From the NCBI RefSeq assembly GCF_950097975.1, contig NZ_CATNHF010000029.1:62001-126000 (forward strand): 64,000 bases of DNA. The letters are read 5' to 3'. The stretch comes from Microbacterium sp. T2.11-28. Lineage in GTDB: Bacteria; Actinomycetota; Actinomycetes; Actinomycetales; Microbacteriaceae. This document shows positions 23,063 through 32,314 of this stretch, piece after piece. The translations under genes were made by a program, and so were the position numbers. How positions within the stretch are numbered: position 1 is the first letter of the stretch; the number at the start of each line of letters is the position of its first letter. Below the pieces are notes generated by a model that saw only the letters and a list, made by a program, of their open reading frames with translations, had not been told where the DNA came from and did not search any database.

Positions 23063-23148
23063 GTTCGCCACTCCGGAATTCAGGGCGTGTAAGGGCACGC
23101 GCGGCGGTCGTAGGGGTCTTGCGAGCCAGAACATCCGGAGTTGCGAAC
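23063..23148. repeat. 86-bp palindromic element, copy 3
   Basis: Arms GTTCGCCACTCCGGAA (23063-23078) and ATCCGGAGTTGCGAAC (23133-23148) pair over 14 of 16 positions around 54 bases. A short nested stem GCGTG/CACGC (23085-23100) is off-centre. It is separated from copy 2 by 54 bases. The interior shares no obvious sequence with the other copies. Confidence 0.8.
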
Positions 23149-23176
23149 ACGCCCGGGCCGGACCCTGCCGCTCCGG

Positions 23177-24127
23177 CTAGACCCGGGCGACGCCGGGGTG
23201 GGTGGCGAGATAGGCCTCGAAGGCCTCGCGCGTGGACAGTGCCGGCGTGAAGCCGAACACCTCCGAGAGGGCCTCGGCGGCGAGCACCGGGCGGTGGCGG
23301 AGGAAGTTCACCTGCTCGGGACCGTGGTCGGTCAGCCGCAGCGCGCGTCCGACGCCCAGCAGCGACGCCAGCACGCCGGCGGGGACGGTGACCGTCGGCT
23401 TGCCGAGCCGCCGGGCGATCTCGTGGACCGTCATCGTCCCGGCCCCGGCGACGTTGTAGATCCCGGGCGGGCCGTCGGTGGCGGCACGGGCCATCGCGCC
23501 GGCGACGTCGTCCACCCAGACGAAGACGAACGGGGAGTCCGACCCGCGGACCGCGAGGATCCGCGGCCCGTCCCACAGCGCGGTGATCTGGTTGCGCACC
23601 GTCGGGCCGAGGATCGTCCCGATGCGGAAGATCACCTGCTCGAGCTCCGGGTGCGTCCCACGATGGGCGGCGAGCATCTCCTCGACGAGGCGCTTGTGAC
23701 GCGCGTAGGGGAACTCGTCGTTGCCCCGCAGCGGATCGCTCTCGCGCAGCGGCACGGGGTTGTCGGGGTGGTAGCCGTAGGCGGCGCCCGAAGACGACAC
23801 GACGATCCGGCGGACCCCGGCGGCCATACACGCCGACAGCACGTTCCGCGTGCCCTCGACGTCGACCCGGTACTCCTGGGCGTGGTCGCGGCCGGGGGTG
23901 ACGACGGCGGCCAGATGCACGACGACGTCGATCGCGTGACGGCGCAGCACCGGCGCGAGCGCACCGGGATCGGTGACGTCGACCGACTCCGACACCACGT
24001 CGCCGCGCGTCGCTGCCGGGCGCACATCGGCTGCGACGACCGCCTCGACGTCGCCGCGCGCGGTGAGCGCGGTCACGACGTGCGAGCCGAGGAAGCCCGC
24101 CCCGCCGGTGACGGCGACCCGGGTCAC
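23177..24127 (-). CDS. NAD-dependent epimerase/dehydratase (extended SDR)
   Basis: A 316-residue extended short-chain dehydrogenase. It has the NAD loop VTGGAGFLGSHV at residues 5-16, the LAAVV segment, a serine followed by the YxxxK pair in YARHK, and a small C-terminal substrate domain. The specific substrate is unknown; sugar nucleotide, steroid or lignan-like substrates all occur in this family. The GTG at 24127 overlaps the symporter stop by four bases (GTGA), making it third in an operon with a flavin monooxygenase and a bile-acid:sodium-type symporter. Confidence 0.85.
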   Translation of the reverse strand: MTRVAVTGGAGFLGSHVVTALTARGDVEAVVAADVRPAATRGDVVSESVDVTDPGALAPVLRRHAIDVVVHLAAVVTPGRDHAQEYRVDVEGTRNVLSACMAAGVRRIVVSSSGAAYGYHPDNPVPLRESDPLRGNDEFPYARHKRLVEEMLAAHRGTHPELEQVIFRIGTILGPTVRNQITALWDGPRILAVRGSDSPFVFVWVDDVAGAMARAATDGPPGIYNVAGAGTMTVHEIARRLGKPTVTVPAGVLASLLGVGRALRLTDHGPEQVNFLRHRPVLAAEALSEVFGFTPALSTREAFEAYLATHPGVARV

Positions 24128-25101
24128 GGCCGCTCCTCCGCCGCCGGGGATTCCGCGCCGTCGCGGGGCGCGCGTGCGGTCGCGTCGCCCTTCGCCGATC
24201 CCGTGCGGCGACGCGTGTGCCGCGCCCACAGCGAGGCGACGACGAGGCCGGCCACGATGTCCCAGATTCCCCACCAGCCAGCGACGATGGCCATGCCGCC
24301 GAGCCCTCCGAAGAAGGTGAAGACCAGGCCCAGCCCGAGTCCGGCGTTGCGGATGCCCACCTCGAAGGTCATCGCCTTGCGCTCGCGGGTGCCGAGGCCC
24401 CCGACGGCGGCGGTGGTCCAGCCGATGGCGAGGGCGACGGCGTCGTGGATCGTGACGGCGAGCACGATGATGCCGAGGAAGGCGATGAAGTACTGCCAGT
24501 TCCCCGCGAGCGCCGCGGCGATGAAGGCCAGCAGCGCGAGCAGCGAGAACCACTTCACGAACGGCTGCACCCGCGCCGCGAGGGCGGGGAGGCGGTGGCG
24601 CACCGTCAGGCCGACGGCGAAGGGCACCCCGATGATGAGGACGATCTCGAGGAGCATCTGCCAGCCGTTGAGCGAGACCGCCGAGAGGAGCTCCCGGGTG
24701 TCGGCGCGCAGCGATCCCCAGAAGGCGATCGACAGCGGCAGCGCGAAGATGTAGAGCAGGTTGGAGACCGCCGTCATCGACACGGAGAGGGCGACGTTGC
24801 CGCCGGCGCGATGGGTGAGCACCTGCGAGATGTTCCCGGGAGGGCAGCACGCGACGAGGATCATCCCGAGGGCCATCGACGGCGTCACCGGCAGCAGGAA
24901 GGTGAGGCCGAAGGTGACGGCGGGAAGCACCAGCAGCTGCGCCACGATCGCGATGATCATGGGCCGTGGCCGTCGGGCGACGACGCGGAAGTCGTCGAGG
25001 GTGACGTCGAGGGCGACGCCCAGCATGATCAGGGCGAGCACGACGTTGAGGATCGTGAGCGTGCCGGGGGTGAAGTTCAGCAGGACGTCGTCGGGGTTCA
25101 T
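24124..25101 (-). CDS. Bile acid:sodium symporter family transporter
   Basis: A 325-residue membrane protein with about ten hydrophobic spans of the BASS/SBF fold. LIMLGVALDVTLDDF and VACCPPGNISQVLTHRAGGNVALSVSMTAVSN, split here by the reader into the sodium-site and crossover motifs, are characteristic, as is MTFEVGIRNAGLGLGL. Members carry organic anions with sodium; the substrate is not predictable from this reading. The ATG at 25101 overlaps the monooxygenase stop by four bases, so it is probably made together with it. Confidence 0.88.
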   Translation of the reverse strand: MNPDDVLLNFTPGTLTILNVVLALIMLGVALDVTLDDFRVVARRPRPMIIAIVAQLLVLPAVTFGLTFLLPVTPSMALGMILVACCPPGNISQVLTHRAGGNVALSVSMTAVSNLLYIFALPLSIAFWGSLRADTRELLSAVSLNGWQMLLEIVLIIGVPFAVGLTVRHRLPALAARVQPFVKWFSLLALLAFIAAALAGNWQYFIAFLGIIVLAVTIHDAVALAIGWTTAAVGGLGTRERKAMTFEVGIRNAGLGLGLVFTFFGGLGGMAIVAGWWGIWDIVAGLVVASLWARHTRRRTGSAKGDATARAPRDGAESPAAEERP

Positions 25102-26420
25102 GCCGCCCGCCTTCCCGAGGCGCCGCGCGTGGCGGTGAGGGAGCGGGTGAGGGCGCGGACCGTGCCGCGGTAGGCGTCCTTGTTGACGTAGTACGCCATG
25201 CGCTCGAGCCCGAGGTAGCGGTACCCGCCGGTGAGGTCGGGCCAGGGGTCGTCCACCCGGCGGCGGAACAGCGCCGCGCGCTCGGGGTCGCCGGCGTCGG
25301 CGCGCAGGTAGGCGGCGATGAGCTCGGCCTGCTCGTAGCGGCCCTGCCATCCCAGGCCCGAGGCCTCGACCATGCCCATCACGAACAGCCCGTTGAACGA
25401 GGGCGGGAAGATGTTGACGAACAGCCGCGGCGCCATGCCGGTCCAGTTCAGCGCGGCGCGGTCGACGAACGGGTAGTCGAGGCGGTAGCCGGTGGCCAGC
25501 AGGACCGTGTCGTAGGTGCCCGAGGTCCCGTCGCGGAAGCGGACGGTGTCGCCGTCGAAGCGCGCGACGTCGGCGCGGATGCGCAGGTCGCCCTGACCGA
25601 GGTGGCCGAGGATCAGCGTGTTGACGATGGGGTGCGACTCGTAGATCCGGTAGGTCGGGCGGGGGAACCCGAAGCGCACGGGGTCGCCGGTGAACGCGCG
25701 GAGCACGCGCGTGTCGACGAACTGCTTGAGCCGCGCCGGGAGCGGGCGCCCCTGGTTGAGGGTGTCCGCGGGGCGGCCGAAGAGGTAGCGCGGCACGAAG
25801 TAGTAGCCGCGGCGGACGCTCATGTCCACCGATGCTGCGCGGTGCACGGCGTCGACGGCGATGTCGCAGCCGGAGTTGCCCGCTCCGACGATGAGCACCC
25901 GGCGACCGTCGAGCTGGGCGGCGCTCTTGTAGGCGCTCGTGTGCAGCAGCTCGCCGGAGAACTCTCCCGGGAACGTCGGGATCTGCGGCTCGGCCAGCGT
26001 GCCGTTGGCCAGGATGACGCCCGTGTAGGCGGTCGTCACCGGGCCGTCGGGGCCTGCAGCGGTGAGGTCCCAGTCGCCGTCCGCGCGCCGGGCGAGCGCG
26101 GTCACGCGCGTCTCGAAGCGGTAGTGCGGGGCGAGCGCGAACTCCGCTGCGTAGGCGCGGAAGTAGCGGACGAGCTCGCGGTGGCCGGGGTAGTCGGCGG
26201 TCGTGTCCATCGGGAACTCGGCGAACTCGGTCGTCGTGCGCGACGAGATGAGGTGGGCGGACTCGTAGACGGTGGAGCGCGGGTTGTCGATGTCCCAGAG
26301 CCCGCCGACGCCGGAGGCCGCCTCGTATCCGTCGAAGGCGATGCCGGCGCGCTGCAGCGCACGTGCCGCGGCCAGGCCCGACGGGCCCGCGCCGATGATC
26401 GCGTAGCGGCGCTCGCGCAT
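25098..26420 (-). CDS. Flavin-containing monooxygenase (FMO-like)
   Basis: A 440-residue FAD- and NADPH-dependent monooxygenase. The FAD loop IIGAGPSGLAAARAL is at the N-terminus, the FMO fingerprint FPGEFSGELLHTSAY (FxGxxxHxxxY type) lies near residue 145, and the NADPH loop IVGAGNSGCDIA follows. Such enzymes oxygenate soft nucleophiles or do Baeyer-Villiger chemistry. GAAGGAG lies about eight bases before the ATG. It is the first gene of the three-gene operon; a palindrome with a TAGCAT box upstream may be its control region. Confidence 0.88.
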   Translation of the reverse strand: MRERRYAIIGAGPSGLAAARALQRAGIAFDGYEAASGVGGLWDIDNPRSTVYESAHLISSRTTTEFAEFPMDTTADYPGHRELVRYFRAYAAEFALAPHYRFETRVTALARRADGDWDLTAAGPDGPVTTAYTGVILANGTLAEPQIPTFPGEFSGELLHTSAYKSAAQLDGRRVLIVGAGNSGCDIAVDAVHRAASVDMSVRRGYYFVPRYLFGRPADTLNQGRPLPARLKQFVDTRVLRAFTGDPVRFGFPRPTYRIYESHPIVNTLILGHLGQGDLRIRADVARFDGDTVRFRDGTSGTYDTVLLATGYRLDYPFVDRAALNWTGMAPRLFVNIFPPSFNGLFVMGMVEASGLGWQGRYEQAELIAAYLRADAGDPERAALFRRRVDDPWPDLTGGYRYLGLERMAYYVNKDAYRGTVRALTRSLTATRGASGRRAA

Positions 26421-26482
26421 TCCCCAGACTCCTTCGTCCAGACCGTTCGGTGCGGCGCCGCGACGTCGCGGCCCGGCCAGGT

Positions 26483-26509
26483 CCCTGCCGCTCGATGCTA
26501 TCGGCAGGG
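26483..26509. promoter_or_regulatory. Inverted repeat between hydrolase and monooxygenase genes
   Basis: CCCTGCCG and CGGCAGGG pair over an 11-base loop. The loop contains TAGCAT on the minus strand, a fair -10 box for the monooxygenase operon. It can equally end the mannitol transcript coming from the hydrolase gene 31 bases upstream. Confidence 0.45.
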
Positions 26510-26539
26510 GGGCGGGACGCTATCGCCGGCGCGGGCGCG

Positions 26540-27307
26540 TCACTCCAGCTCGGACGCGAGCGCGCCGACGGCGTCGGTGATCTCCGCGACCATGTCCTCG
26601 AGCGAGACGGAGGGCGTGCCGTCGCCGTCCTGCGGACCGTAGGCGCCGAAGGACGCGTGGGCCGCGCCGGGGATCTCCACGAATCGGGCGTCGGCGGGCA
26701 GCAGGTGGCGCGCGTCGTCGATCTTCGCCGGGGTCGAGAGGCCGTCCTCGCTGCCGGAGAGGCTGAGCACGGGCAGGCCGGAGCCGGACAGGTCGGTCGC
26801 GCAGTACGAGGCGAACAGGGCGAGCGCGTCGGCGTCGGCGGCGAGGGTGCACGCCCGCACGCCCCCGAGGGAGTGCCCGCCGACGATCCAGGTGCCGACG
26901 TCGGGGGCGAGGTCCGTGAAGGCGGTCAGGGGGCGCACGTCGAAGAACGCGAGGTTCAGCCAGGGCTTGGTGATGACGACGGTCAGATCCGCATCGCGCA
27001 CGAGTCCCGACAGCGTCGCCGCGTAGGCCCAGGGGTCGACCTTCGCGCCGGGGATGAAGACGAGCCCCGCATCTCCCGTCGCCGCACCGCTCGACTCCGC
27101 GTCGGCGGGGGAGAGGACGATCCCCGCGGGGCCGTCGACGAGCGAGATCCCGGGATCGGCGCGCACGGCCGCCAGGGGAGCAGGCTCGGCCTGGTACACG
27201 CCGACCTGGCTCCACACCACCACGCCGATCACCGCGGCGAGCAGGAGCCCGCCGACGCCGCCGAGCGTCCACCAGAGGACGCGGCGGCGACGGCGGTTCG
27301 GGGTCAT
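26540..27307 (-). CDS. Membrane-anchored alpha/beta hydrolase
   Basis: 255 residues: an arginine-rich start, one membrane span at about 12-34 and an extracytoplasmic alpha/beta-hydrolase domain. The nucleophile elbow is GHSLGG; the acid is probably in [11 protein letters not shown] and the histidine in [11 protein letters not shown]. The substrate is unknown. It overlaps mtlD by four bases (ATGA), making it the last gene of the mannitol operon, although no link to mannitol metabolism is obvious. Confidence 0.8.
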   Translation of the reverse strand: MTPNRRRRRVLWWTLGGVGGLLLAAVIGVVVWSQVGVYQAEPAPLAAVRADPGISLVDGPAGIVLSPADAESSGAATGDAGLVFIPGAKVDPWAYAATLSGLVRDADLTVVITKPWLNLAFFDVRPLTAFTDLAPDVGTWIVGGHSLGGVRACTLAADADALALFASYCATDLSGSGLPVLSLSGSEDGLSTPAKIDDARHLLPADARFVEIPGAAHASFGAYGPQDGDGTPSVSLEDMVAEITDAVGALASELE

Positions 27308-28455
27308 GCCAGTTCGGCCTGACGGGCGGCGACGAGCTCCTCGACACGGGCCGCGAGCGGGTGGCCGGGCTCGAGCCCGGTCACGGCTGCCGTGAAGTCC
27401 GCCGCGGTCTCGGTGCGCAGACGCTGCTGGAGCTCGACGGACTGCTCGTCGTCGGGGTCGTCGAAGCGCAGAGCGGCGCCCATCGCCGCCAGCAGGGCGT
27501 CGACCGGCAGCCCGCGCTCGGCCGCTTCGGCCGCGGGGCCGACGAAGCGCTCGTGGCGGGACAGCTTGCGCAGCGGCTGCCGTCCGACGCGTCCGACGGT
27601 GTCGGGCAGGGCCGGGTTGGCGAAGCGGCGCAGGATGGTGGCGCGATACTCGGCGAGCTCCGCCGGGTCGAGGCCGTGCTTGGCGGCCAGGAGCGCGGAG
27701 GTCTCCTCGAGCGCGGCTCCGACCTTGCCGGCGATGACCGGATCGGCCAGGGCGTCGGAGATCTTCTCGACCCCGGCCTCGGCGCCGAAGTAGGCGGTGG
27801 TGGCGTGACCGGTGTTGACCGTGAAGAGCTTCCGCTCGATGTAGGGCGCCAGGTCGTCCACGAAATGGGCGCCGGGGATCACCGGCGGCTCGTCGCCGAA
27901 CGGCGGGCGCTCGATCGCCCACTCGAAGAACGGCTCGACGGTCACGTCGACGCCGGCGCCGGCGGGCTGGGCCGGCACGATGCGGTCGACGGCGGTGTTG
28001 GCGAACACGGCGCGAGCCTCGAGGGCGTCCCAGGCCTCGCCGGCCTGCGCCTTGATCTCCTCGCGGAGGAGGTCCGTCGCATTGATCGCGTTCTCGCACG
28101 CCATGATCTGCAGCGGGGGAGAGGACGGGTCGCGCAGGGCGAGCCCCGCGACGATCGGGGGAGCGACGAAGCGGAGGATCGTCGGGCCGACGGCCGTCGT
28201 GACCACGTTCGCGCCGGCGATCTCCTCGATGAGCTCATCGGGCTGCGTCGCGCTGTTGATGGCTCGGAACCCCGTCACGACCTTGTCGGCTCCGCCCTCG
28301 CCGACCTCGTGGACGGTGTAGGAGTCGACGGCGTTGATCGCGTCGACGAGGGGGGCCGCGACGTCCGAGAAGACGAGCTCGTATCCGCCCTCGTGGAGGA
28401 GGAGTCCGACGAAGCCCCGGCCGATGTTGCCGGCGCCGAAGTGGACGGCCTTCAT
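27304..28455 (-). CDS. mtlD: Mannitol-1-phosphate 5-dehydrogenase
   Basis: A 383-residue long-chain polyol dehydrogenase oxidising mannitol 1-phosphate to fructose 6-phosphate with NAD. The N-terminus [14 protein letters not shown] binds NAD, and the catalytic lysine region NTAVDRIVP and the later [11 protein letters not shown] are typical. Its ATG shares a base with the stop of the IIA gene (TGATG). Together with the PTS genes upstream this gives the complete entry route from external mannitol to glycolysis. Confidence 0.95.
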   Translation of the reverse strand: MKAVHFGAGNIGRGFVGLLLHEGGYELVFSDVAAPLVDAINAVDSYTVHEVGEGGADKVVTGFRAINSATQPDELIEEIAGANVVTTAVGPTILRFVAPPIVAGLALRDPSSPPLQIMACENAINATDLLREEIKAQAGEAWDALEARAVFANTAVDRIVPAQPAGAGVDVTVEPFFEWAIERPPFGDEPPVIPGAHFVDDLAPYIERKLFTVNTGHATTAYFGAEAGVEKISDALADPVIAGKVGAALEETSALLAAKHGLDPAELAEYRATILRRFANPALPDTVGRVGRQPLRKLSRHERFVGPAAEAAERGLPVDALLAAMGAALRFDDPDDEQSVELQQRLRTETAADFTAAVTGLEPGHPLAARVEELVAARQAELA

Positions 28456-28892
28456 CAGGAGTTGACCGACGCCAGCAGGCCGAAGAGCTCTTCGGGCGTC
28501 TGCGCCGCCTTGAGACGGGCGACCTCGTCGTCGTCGGAGAAGAGCAGCGCGATCTGCGACAGGATCTCCAGATGCTCGTCGCCCTTGCCGGCGATGCCGA
28601 CGACGAAGGTCACCGGGTTGCCGTCCCAGTCGACGCCGCCGTCGTAGCGGACGAACGAGAGCGCCGACTCGAGGATCGCGTCCTTCGTCTCGTTGGTGCC
28701 GTGGGGGATGGCGAGCTCGTTGCCCATGTAGGTGGACACCGTCTCCTCGCGCTGCTTCATGGCGTCGAAGTAGGCGCCGGTGACCGCACCGGCGGCCTGG
28801 AGGATGTCCGCCGCCTCCTTCATCGCTTCTTCGCGGGTCGCGGATCCGGTGTGGATGCGGACCTGCCCGACATTCAGGACTTCACGTGTCAT
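28455..28892 (-). CDS. mtlF: Mannitol PTS enzyme IIA
   Basis: A 145-residue phosphocarrier of the mannitol/fructose IIA family. The active histidine is His64 in [11 protein letters not shown], matching His65 of known mannitol IIA proteins. It takes phosphate from HPr and passes it to the IIB cysteine of MtlA. An AGAGG sequence about six bases before the ATG could serve as ribosome binding site. A hairpin separates it from mtlA upstream. Confidence 0.92.
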   Translation of the reverse strand: MTREVLNVGQVRIHTGSATREEAMKEAADILQAAGAVTGAYFDAMKQREETVSTYMGNELAIPHGTNETKDAILESALSFVRYDGGVDWDGNPVTFVVGIAGKGDEHLEILSQIALLFSDDDEVARLKAAQTPEELFGLLASVNS

Positions 28893-28950
28893 GACAAACC
28901 TCTGTTCGATGGATCTCAGGCTTCGGTGGGGCTCGGGCCTCGGGCTGCGA

Positions 28951-28976
28951 GGCCGGGCGCATCGCGCAACCCGGCC
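28951..28976 (-). terminator. Hairpin between mtlA and mtlF
   Basis: GGCCGGG and CCCGGCC pair over 12 bases in the 103-base gap. There is no T-tract; partial termination or message stabilisation could set the ratio of membrane IICB to soluble IIA. Confidence 0.4.
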
Positions 28977-28995
28977 CCGCAGCGGTCTTCCGAGG

Positions 28996-30597
28996 CTACG
29001 CGTCGTGCTGGTCGACGACCAGCTTCACGACCTCGTCGTACTTCGGCGAGTTCATGAAGTTGTCGACCGACACGTGCAGCGCGTCCGGCGTGCGCGACTT
29101 GGCGCGCTCCGTGAGCTGCTGCTGCGTGATGACGAGGTCCTCACTGCCGTCGAGGTTCGCGATCGCCTTGTTGGTGACCGTGACGTCCTCGACGCCCGCC
29201 TTCTTGATCTTGTTGCGCAGGACGCTCGCGCCCATCGCCGAGGAGCCCATTCCCGCGTCGCACGCGAACACGATCGTGGAGACCTTCTTGTCGGTGGCGA
29301 CGCCGCCGGCGGCGGCTCCCGACGAACGCAGCGCGTCCATCGCGGCGGACGACTTGCCCTTGTTCGCCTCGGTCTGCGCGATCGCCGCGCCGAAGCTGTC
29401 GGCCTCGGCGGCCAGGTCGCGCTTGCGCGAGGCCCGCAGGATGACCGCCGTGATGAGGAAGGTCACCGTGGCGGACAGGATCACCGAGAGGTAGACGACG
29501 AGCAGGTTCGGCACGCCGGCACCGATCGCCGCGGCGGTGACCGCGATGATGCTGCCCGGGGCGGCGGGGAACTGCAGGCCGCCGTTGAAGAGCATGTTCG
29601 TCGTGACACCGGTGGCACCACCCGCGATGAGCGCGAGGATCGTGGCCGGCTTGCTCAGGGCGTACGGGAAGTAGATCTCGTGGATGCCACCGAGGAACTG
29701 GATGATCGCCGCGCCCGGGGCGGAGGCCTTGGCCTGGCCGACGCCGAAGAACGTGAAGGCGAGCAGCAGGCCCACGCCGGGGCCGGGGTTGGCCTCGATG
29801 AGGAACAGGATCGACTTGCCGGTCTCCTCGACCTGCTGGAGGGCCAGCGGGGTGAACACGCCGTGGTTGATGGCGTTGTTGAGGAACAGGACCTTTGCAG
29901 GCTCGACGATGATCGACAGCAGCGGCAGCAGGCTCAGCGAGACGAGCCAGTCGACGACGCCGCCGAGGAACGCGCTGATGCCGAGCATGATCGGGCCGAA
30001 GGCGAAGAAGCCGACGATGGCGAGGATCATGCCGAGGATGCCGGCGGAGAAGTTGTTCACCAGCATCTCGAAGCCCGGCTTGATCTTGCCGTCCCAGATC
30101 TTATCCATCCACTTCGTGATCAGTGCGGCCAGCGGGCCCATGATCATCGCGCCGAGGAACATCGGGATGTTGGTGCCGACGATGACACCCATCGTGGCGA
30201 TCGTCGCGACCACGCCACCGCGCTCGCCGTAGACCATGCGGCCCGCGGTGTTGGCGATGAGCAGCGGCAGCAGGTAGGTGACCATCGGGCCGACGAGGCC
30301 GACGTACGCGGCGAAGTTGCCCGCGTCGCCCTCTGCCAGGGACGTCATCGCACCCTGCCAGCCGATCGCGGCGGAGTCGCCGCCGCCGCCGATGATCTCC
30401 GCGACGGGGAACCAGTGCCAGCCGAAGGGGCTGCGGGCACCGAAGAACCCGTCGGGGATGAAGAGCATGGTGATGAATCCCCATGCGATGAAGGCCGCGA
30501 TGTTCGGCATGATCATGCCGGACAGGAACGTGCCGAAGCGCTGGACTCCGACCCGTGCGCGGTTGACCCCCGTGGTGGGGGTGGACGCCGTTGTCAT
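28996..30597 (-). CDS. mtlA: Mannitol PTS permease, enzyme IICB
   Basis: 533 residues. The N-terminal IIC domain (about residues 15-355) has several hydrophobic spans starting with FLSGMIMPNIAAFIAWGF, plus the conserved GGIHEIYFPYAL segment. The C-terminal IIB domain carries Cys446 in FACDAGMGSSAMG. It imports and phosphorylates mannitol. IIA is separate (mtlF), as in Gram-positive bacteria. AAGGAGAAACC lies just upstream of the ATG, a strong ribosome binding site. Confidence 0.95.
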   Translation of the reverse strand: MTTASTPTTGVNRARVGVQRFGTFLSGMIMPNIAAFIAWGFITMLFIPDGFFGARSPFGWHWFPVAEIIGGGGDSAAIGWQGAMTSLAEGDAGNFAAYVGLVGPMVTYLLPLLIANTAGRMVYGERGGVVATIATMGVIVGTNIPMFLGAMIMGPLAALITKWMDKIWDGKIKPGFEMLVNNFSAGILGMILAIVGFFAFGPIMLGISAFLGGVVDWLVSLSLLPLLSIIVEPAKVLFLNNAINHGVFTPLALQQVEETGKSILFLIEANPGPGVGLLLAFTFFGVGQAKASAPGAAIIQFLGGIHEIYFPYALSKPATILALIAGGATGVTTNMLFNGGLQFPAAPGSIIAVTAAAIGAGVPNLLVVYLSVILSATVTFLITAVILRASRKRDLAAEADSFGAAIAQTEANKGKSSAAMDALRSSGAAAGGVATDKKVSTIVFACDAGMGSSAMGASVLRNKIKKAGVEDVTVTNKAIANLDGSEDLVITQQQLTERAKSRTPDALHVSVDNFMNSPKYDEVVKLVVDQHDA

Positions 30598-30629
30598 GTG
30601 CTGGTTTCTCCTTCTTCGGGTGACCGCGC

Positions 30630-32291
30630 TCAGGCGGGGGATCCGGCCGCGGCCTGTGCCGCGGTTCGGGCGGTTGCCGCATCGGATGCGGCGAGGGCTG
30701 CCGTGGCGATGCGCTCGGCATCCTCACGGCTGTACTGCAGGAGCGTGGCGCGCACGTCGGCGAGCGCCGTGGGTGCCATCGACAGGGTGGTGGCCCCGAG
30801 GCCGACCAGGACGACCGCCAGCAGCGGGTCTGCGGCGGCTTCGCCGCAGATGCCGACGGGCTTGCCGTTGGCCTTCCCGCCGTCGCCGGTCGTCTTGATC
30901 AGCTGCAGCACCGCAGGGTGCCACGGGTCCTGGAAGCTCGACACCGACCCGAGCAGGCGGTCGGCGGCGAGGGTGTACTGCGTCAGATCGTTCGTGCCGA
31001 TCGACGCGAAGTCCGCGATCTCGAGCACCTTCCCGGCCAGGAGCGCCGAGGAGGGGACCTCCACCATGACGCCGGCGGTCCTGATGCCGTACTCCTTGGC
31101 CAGCGAGACGAAGTAGTCGGTCTCCTCGACGGTGGACACCATCGGCGCCATGACCCACAGGTCGGCCTCGGTGGCGGCGTCCGCGTTGGCGAGCGCGGTG
31201 AGCTGCTCGCGGAGGATGTCCTCGCTGGCGCGGAGGGCGCGCAGGCCCCGCAGGCCCAGCGCCGGGTTCTCCTCGTGGGCGTCGTTGAGGAAGGCGAGGG
31301 GCTTGTCGGCGCCGGCGTCGAGCGCGCGGACGACCACCTTCTTGCCCGGGAACGCCTGGAGGAGCTCGGTGTACGCCTTCGTCTGCTCCTCGACCGTCGG
31401 GGCCTGGGTGGCCGACAGGAACAGGAACTCCGTGCGGAACAGTCCCACTCCCTCGGCGCCGAGCTCGACGGCCTCGGCCGCGCCGCCGGGCTTGCCGAGG
31501 TTCGCCAGGAGCGGCACCGCGGTGCCGTCGGCGAGGGCCCCCGGGGTGATCGGCGCCGACGCCGCCGACGCCCGCGCATCGGCGCGGTTCTGCGCCTGGC
31601 TGAGCTCGTCGGCGGTGGGCTGGGTGGTGACGATGCCCTTGGCGGCGTCGACGATGACCGTCTCGCCGTCGGTGAGTCCCTTGGCCTCGGCGGCGCCCAC
31701 GATCGCGACGATCGACTTCTCGCGCGCCAGGATCGCTGTGTGCGAGGTCGGCCCGCCGTCGGTGGTCACGAGCGCGAGGACCTGGTCGAGGTCGAGCAGT
31801 GCGGTGTCGGCGGGGGCGAGGTCCTTGGCCACCAGGACGAACGGGTGGCCCGGGTCGGGGATGCCGGGGGCGGGGAGCCCGCGCAGCCGCGCGATCACGC
31901 GCTGGGCGACGTCGTCGAGGTCGGCGGCGCGCTCGCCGAGGTAGCCGCCCATCGCCGAGAGCATGTCGCGGAAGGTCGCGAAGGCGTCGTGCACGGCGAA
32001 CTCGCCGGTCTTGCCGGCGGCGACGCGGGTGGAGACCTCCTGGTCGAGCGTGGGGTCCTCGGCCATCATCGCCTGCGCCTCGAGCACCTCGCGGGCCAGG
32101 CCCCCGGCCTGCGTGCCGCGCTGCTCGAGCTCGCGGGCGACGGCGGCGACCGCCTCGCGCACCCGGGCGAGCTCTTCGTCGGGCGTGCGGGTGGAGGGCT
32201 CGTCGACGGGAGCCGGCAGCGGCTCGGCCATCCGTGCGACGGGTCCCTGGGCGACGCCCAGTCCGATGCCGACTCCGCGCAGTTCGCTCAT
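30630..32291 (-). CDS. ptsI: PTS enzyme I (PEP-protein phosphotransferase)
   Basis: A 553-residue general PTS enzyme that takes phosphate from PEP and gives it to HPr. The phosphohistidine is His184 in GGPTSHTAIL; the C-terminal PEP-binding barrel shows GLFRTEFLFL, GIRTAGVMVEVPS, SIGTNDLTQYTLAADR and GICGEAAADP. AAGGAGA precedes the ATG. Its place inside the mannitol operon, between HPr and MtlA, means the general PTS machinery is expressed with mannitol genes. Confidence 0.96.
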   Translation of the reverse strand: MSELRGVGIGLGVAQGPVARMAEPLPAPVDEPSTRTPDEELARVREAVAAVARELEQRGTQAGGLAREVLEAQAMMAEDPTLDQEVSTRVAAGKTGEFAVHDAFATFRDMLSAMGGYLGERAADLDDVAQRVIARLRGLPAPGIPDPGHPFVLVAKDLAPADTALLDLDQVLALVTTDGGPTSHTAILAREKSIVAIVGAAEAKGLTDGETVIVDAAKGIVTTQPTADELSQAQNRADARASAASAPITPGALADGTAVPLLANLGKPGGAAEAVELGAEGVGLFRTEFLFLSATQAPTVEEQTKAYTELLQAFPGKKVVVRALDAGADKPLAFLNDAHEENPALGLRGLRALRASEDILREQLTALANADAATEADLWVMAPMVSTVEETDYFVSLAKEYGIRTAGVMVEVPSSALLAGKVLEIADFASIGTNDLTQYTLAADRLLGSVSSFQDPWHPAVLQLIKTTGDGGKANGKPVGICGEAAADPLLAVVLVGLGATTLSMAPTALADVRATLLQYSREDAERIATAALAASDAATARTAAQAAAGSPA

Positions 32292-32314
32292 GGTGTGGAT
32301 CTCCTTGTGGTTCT

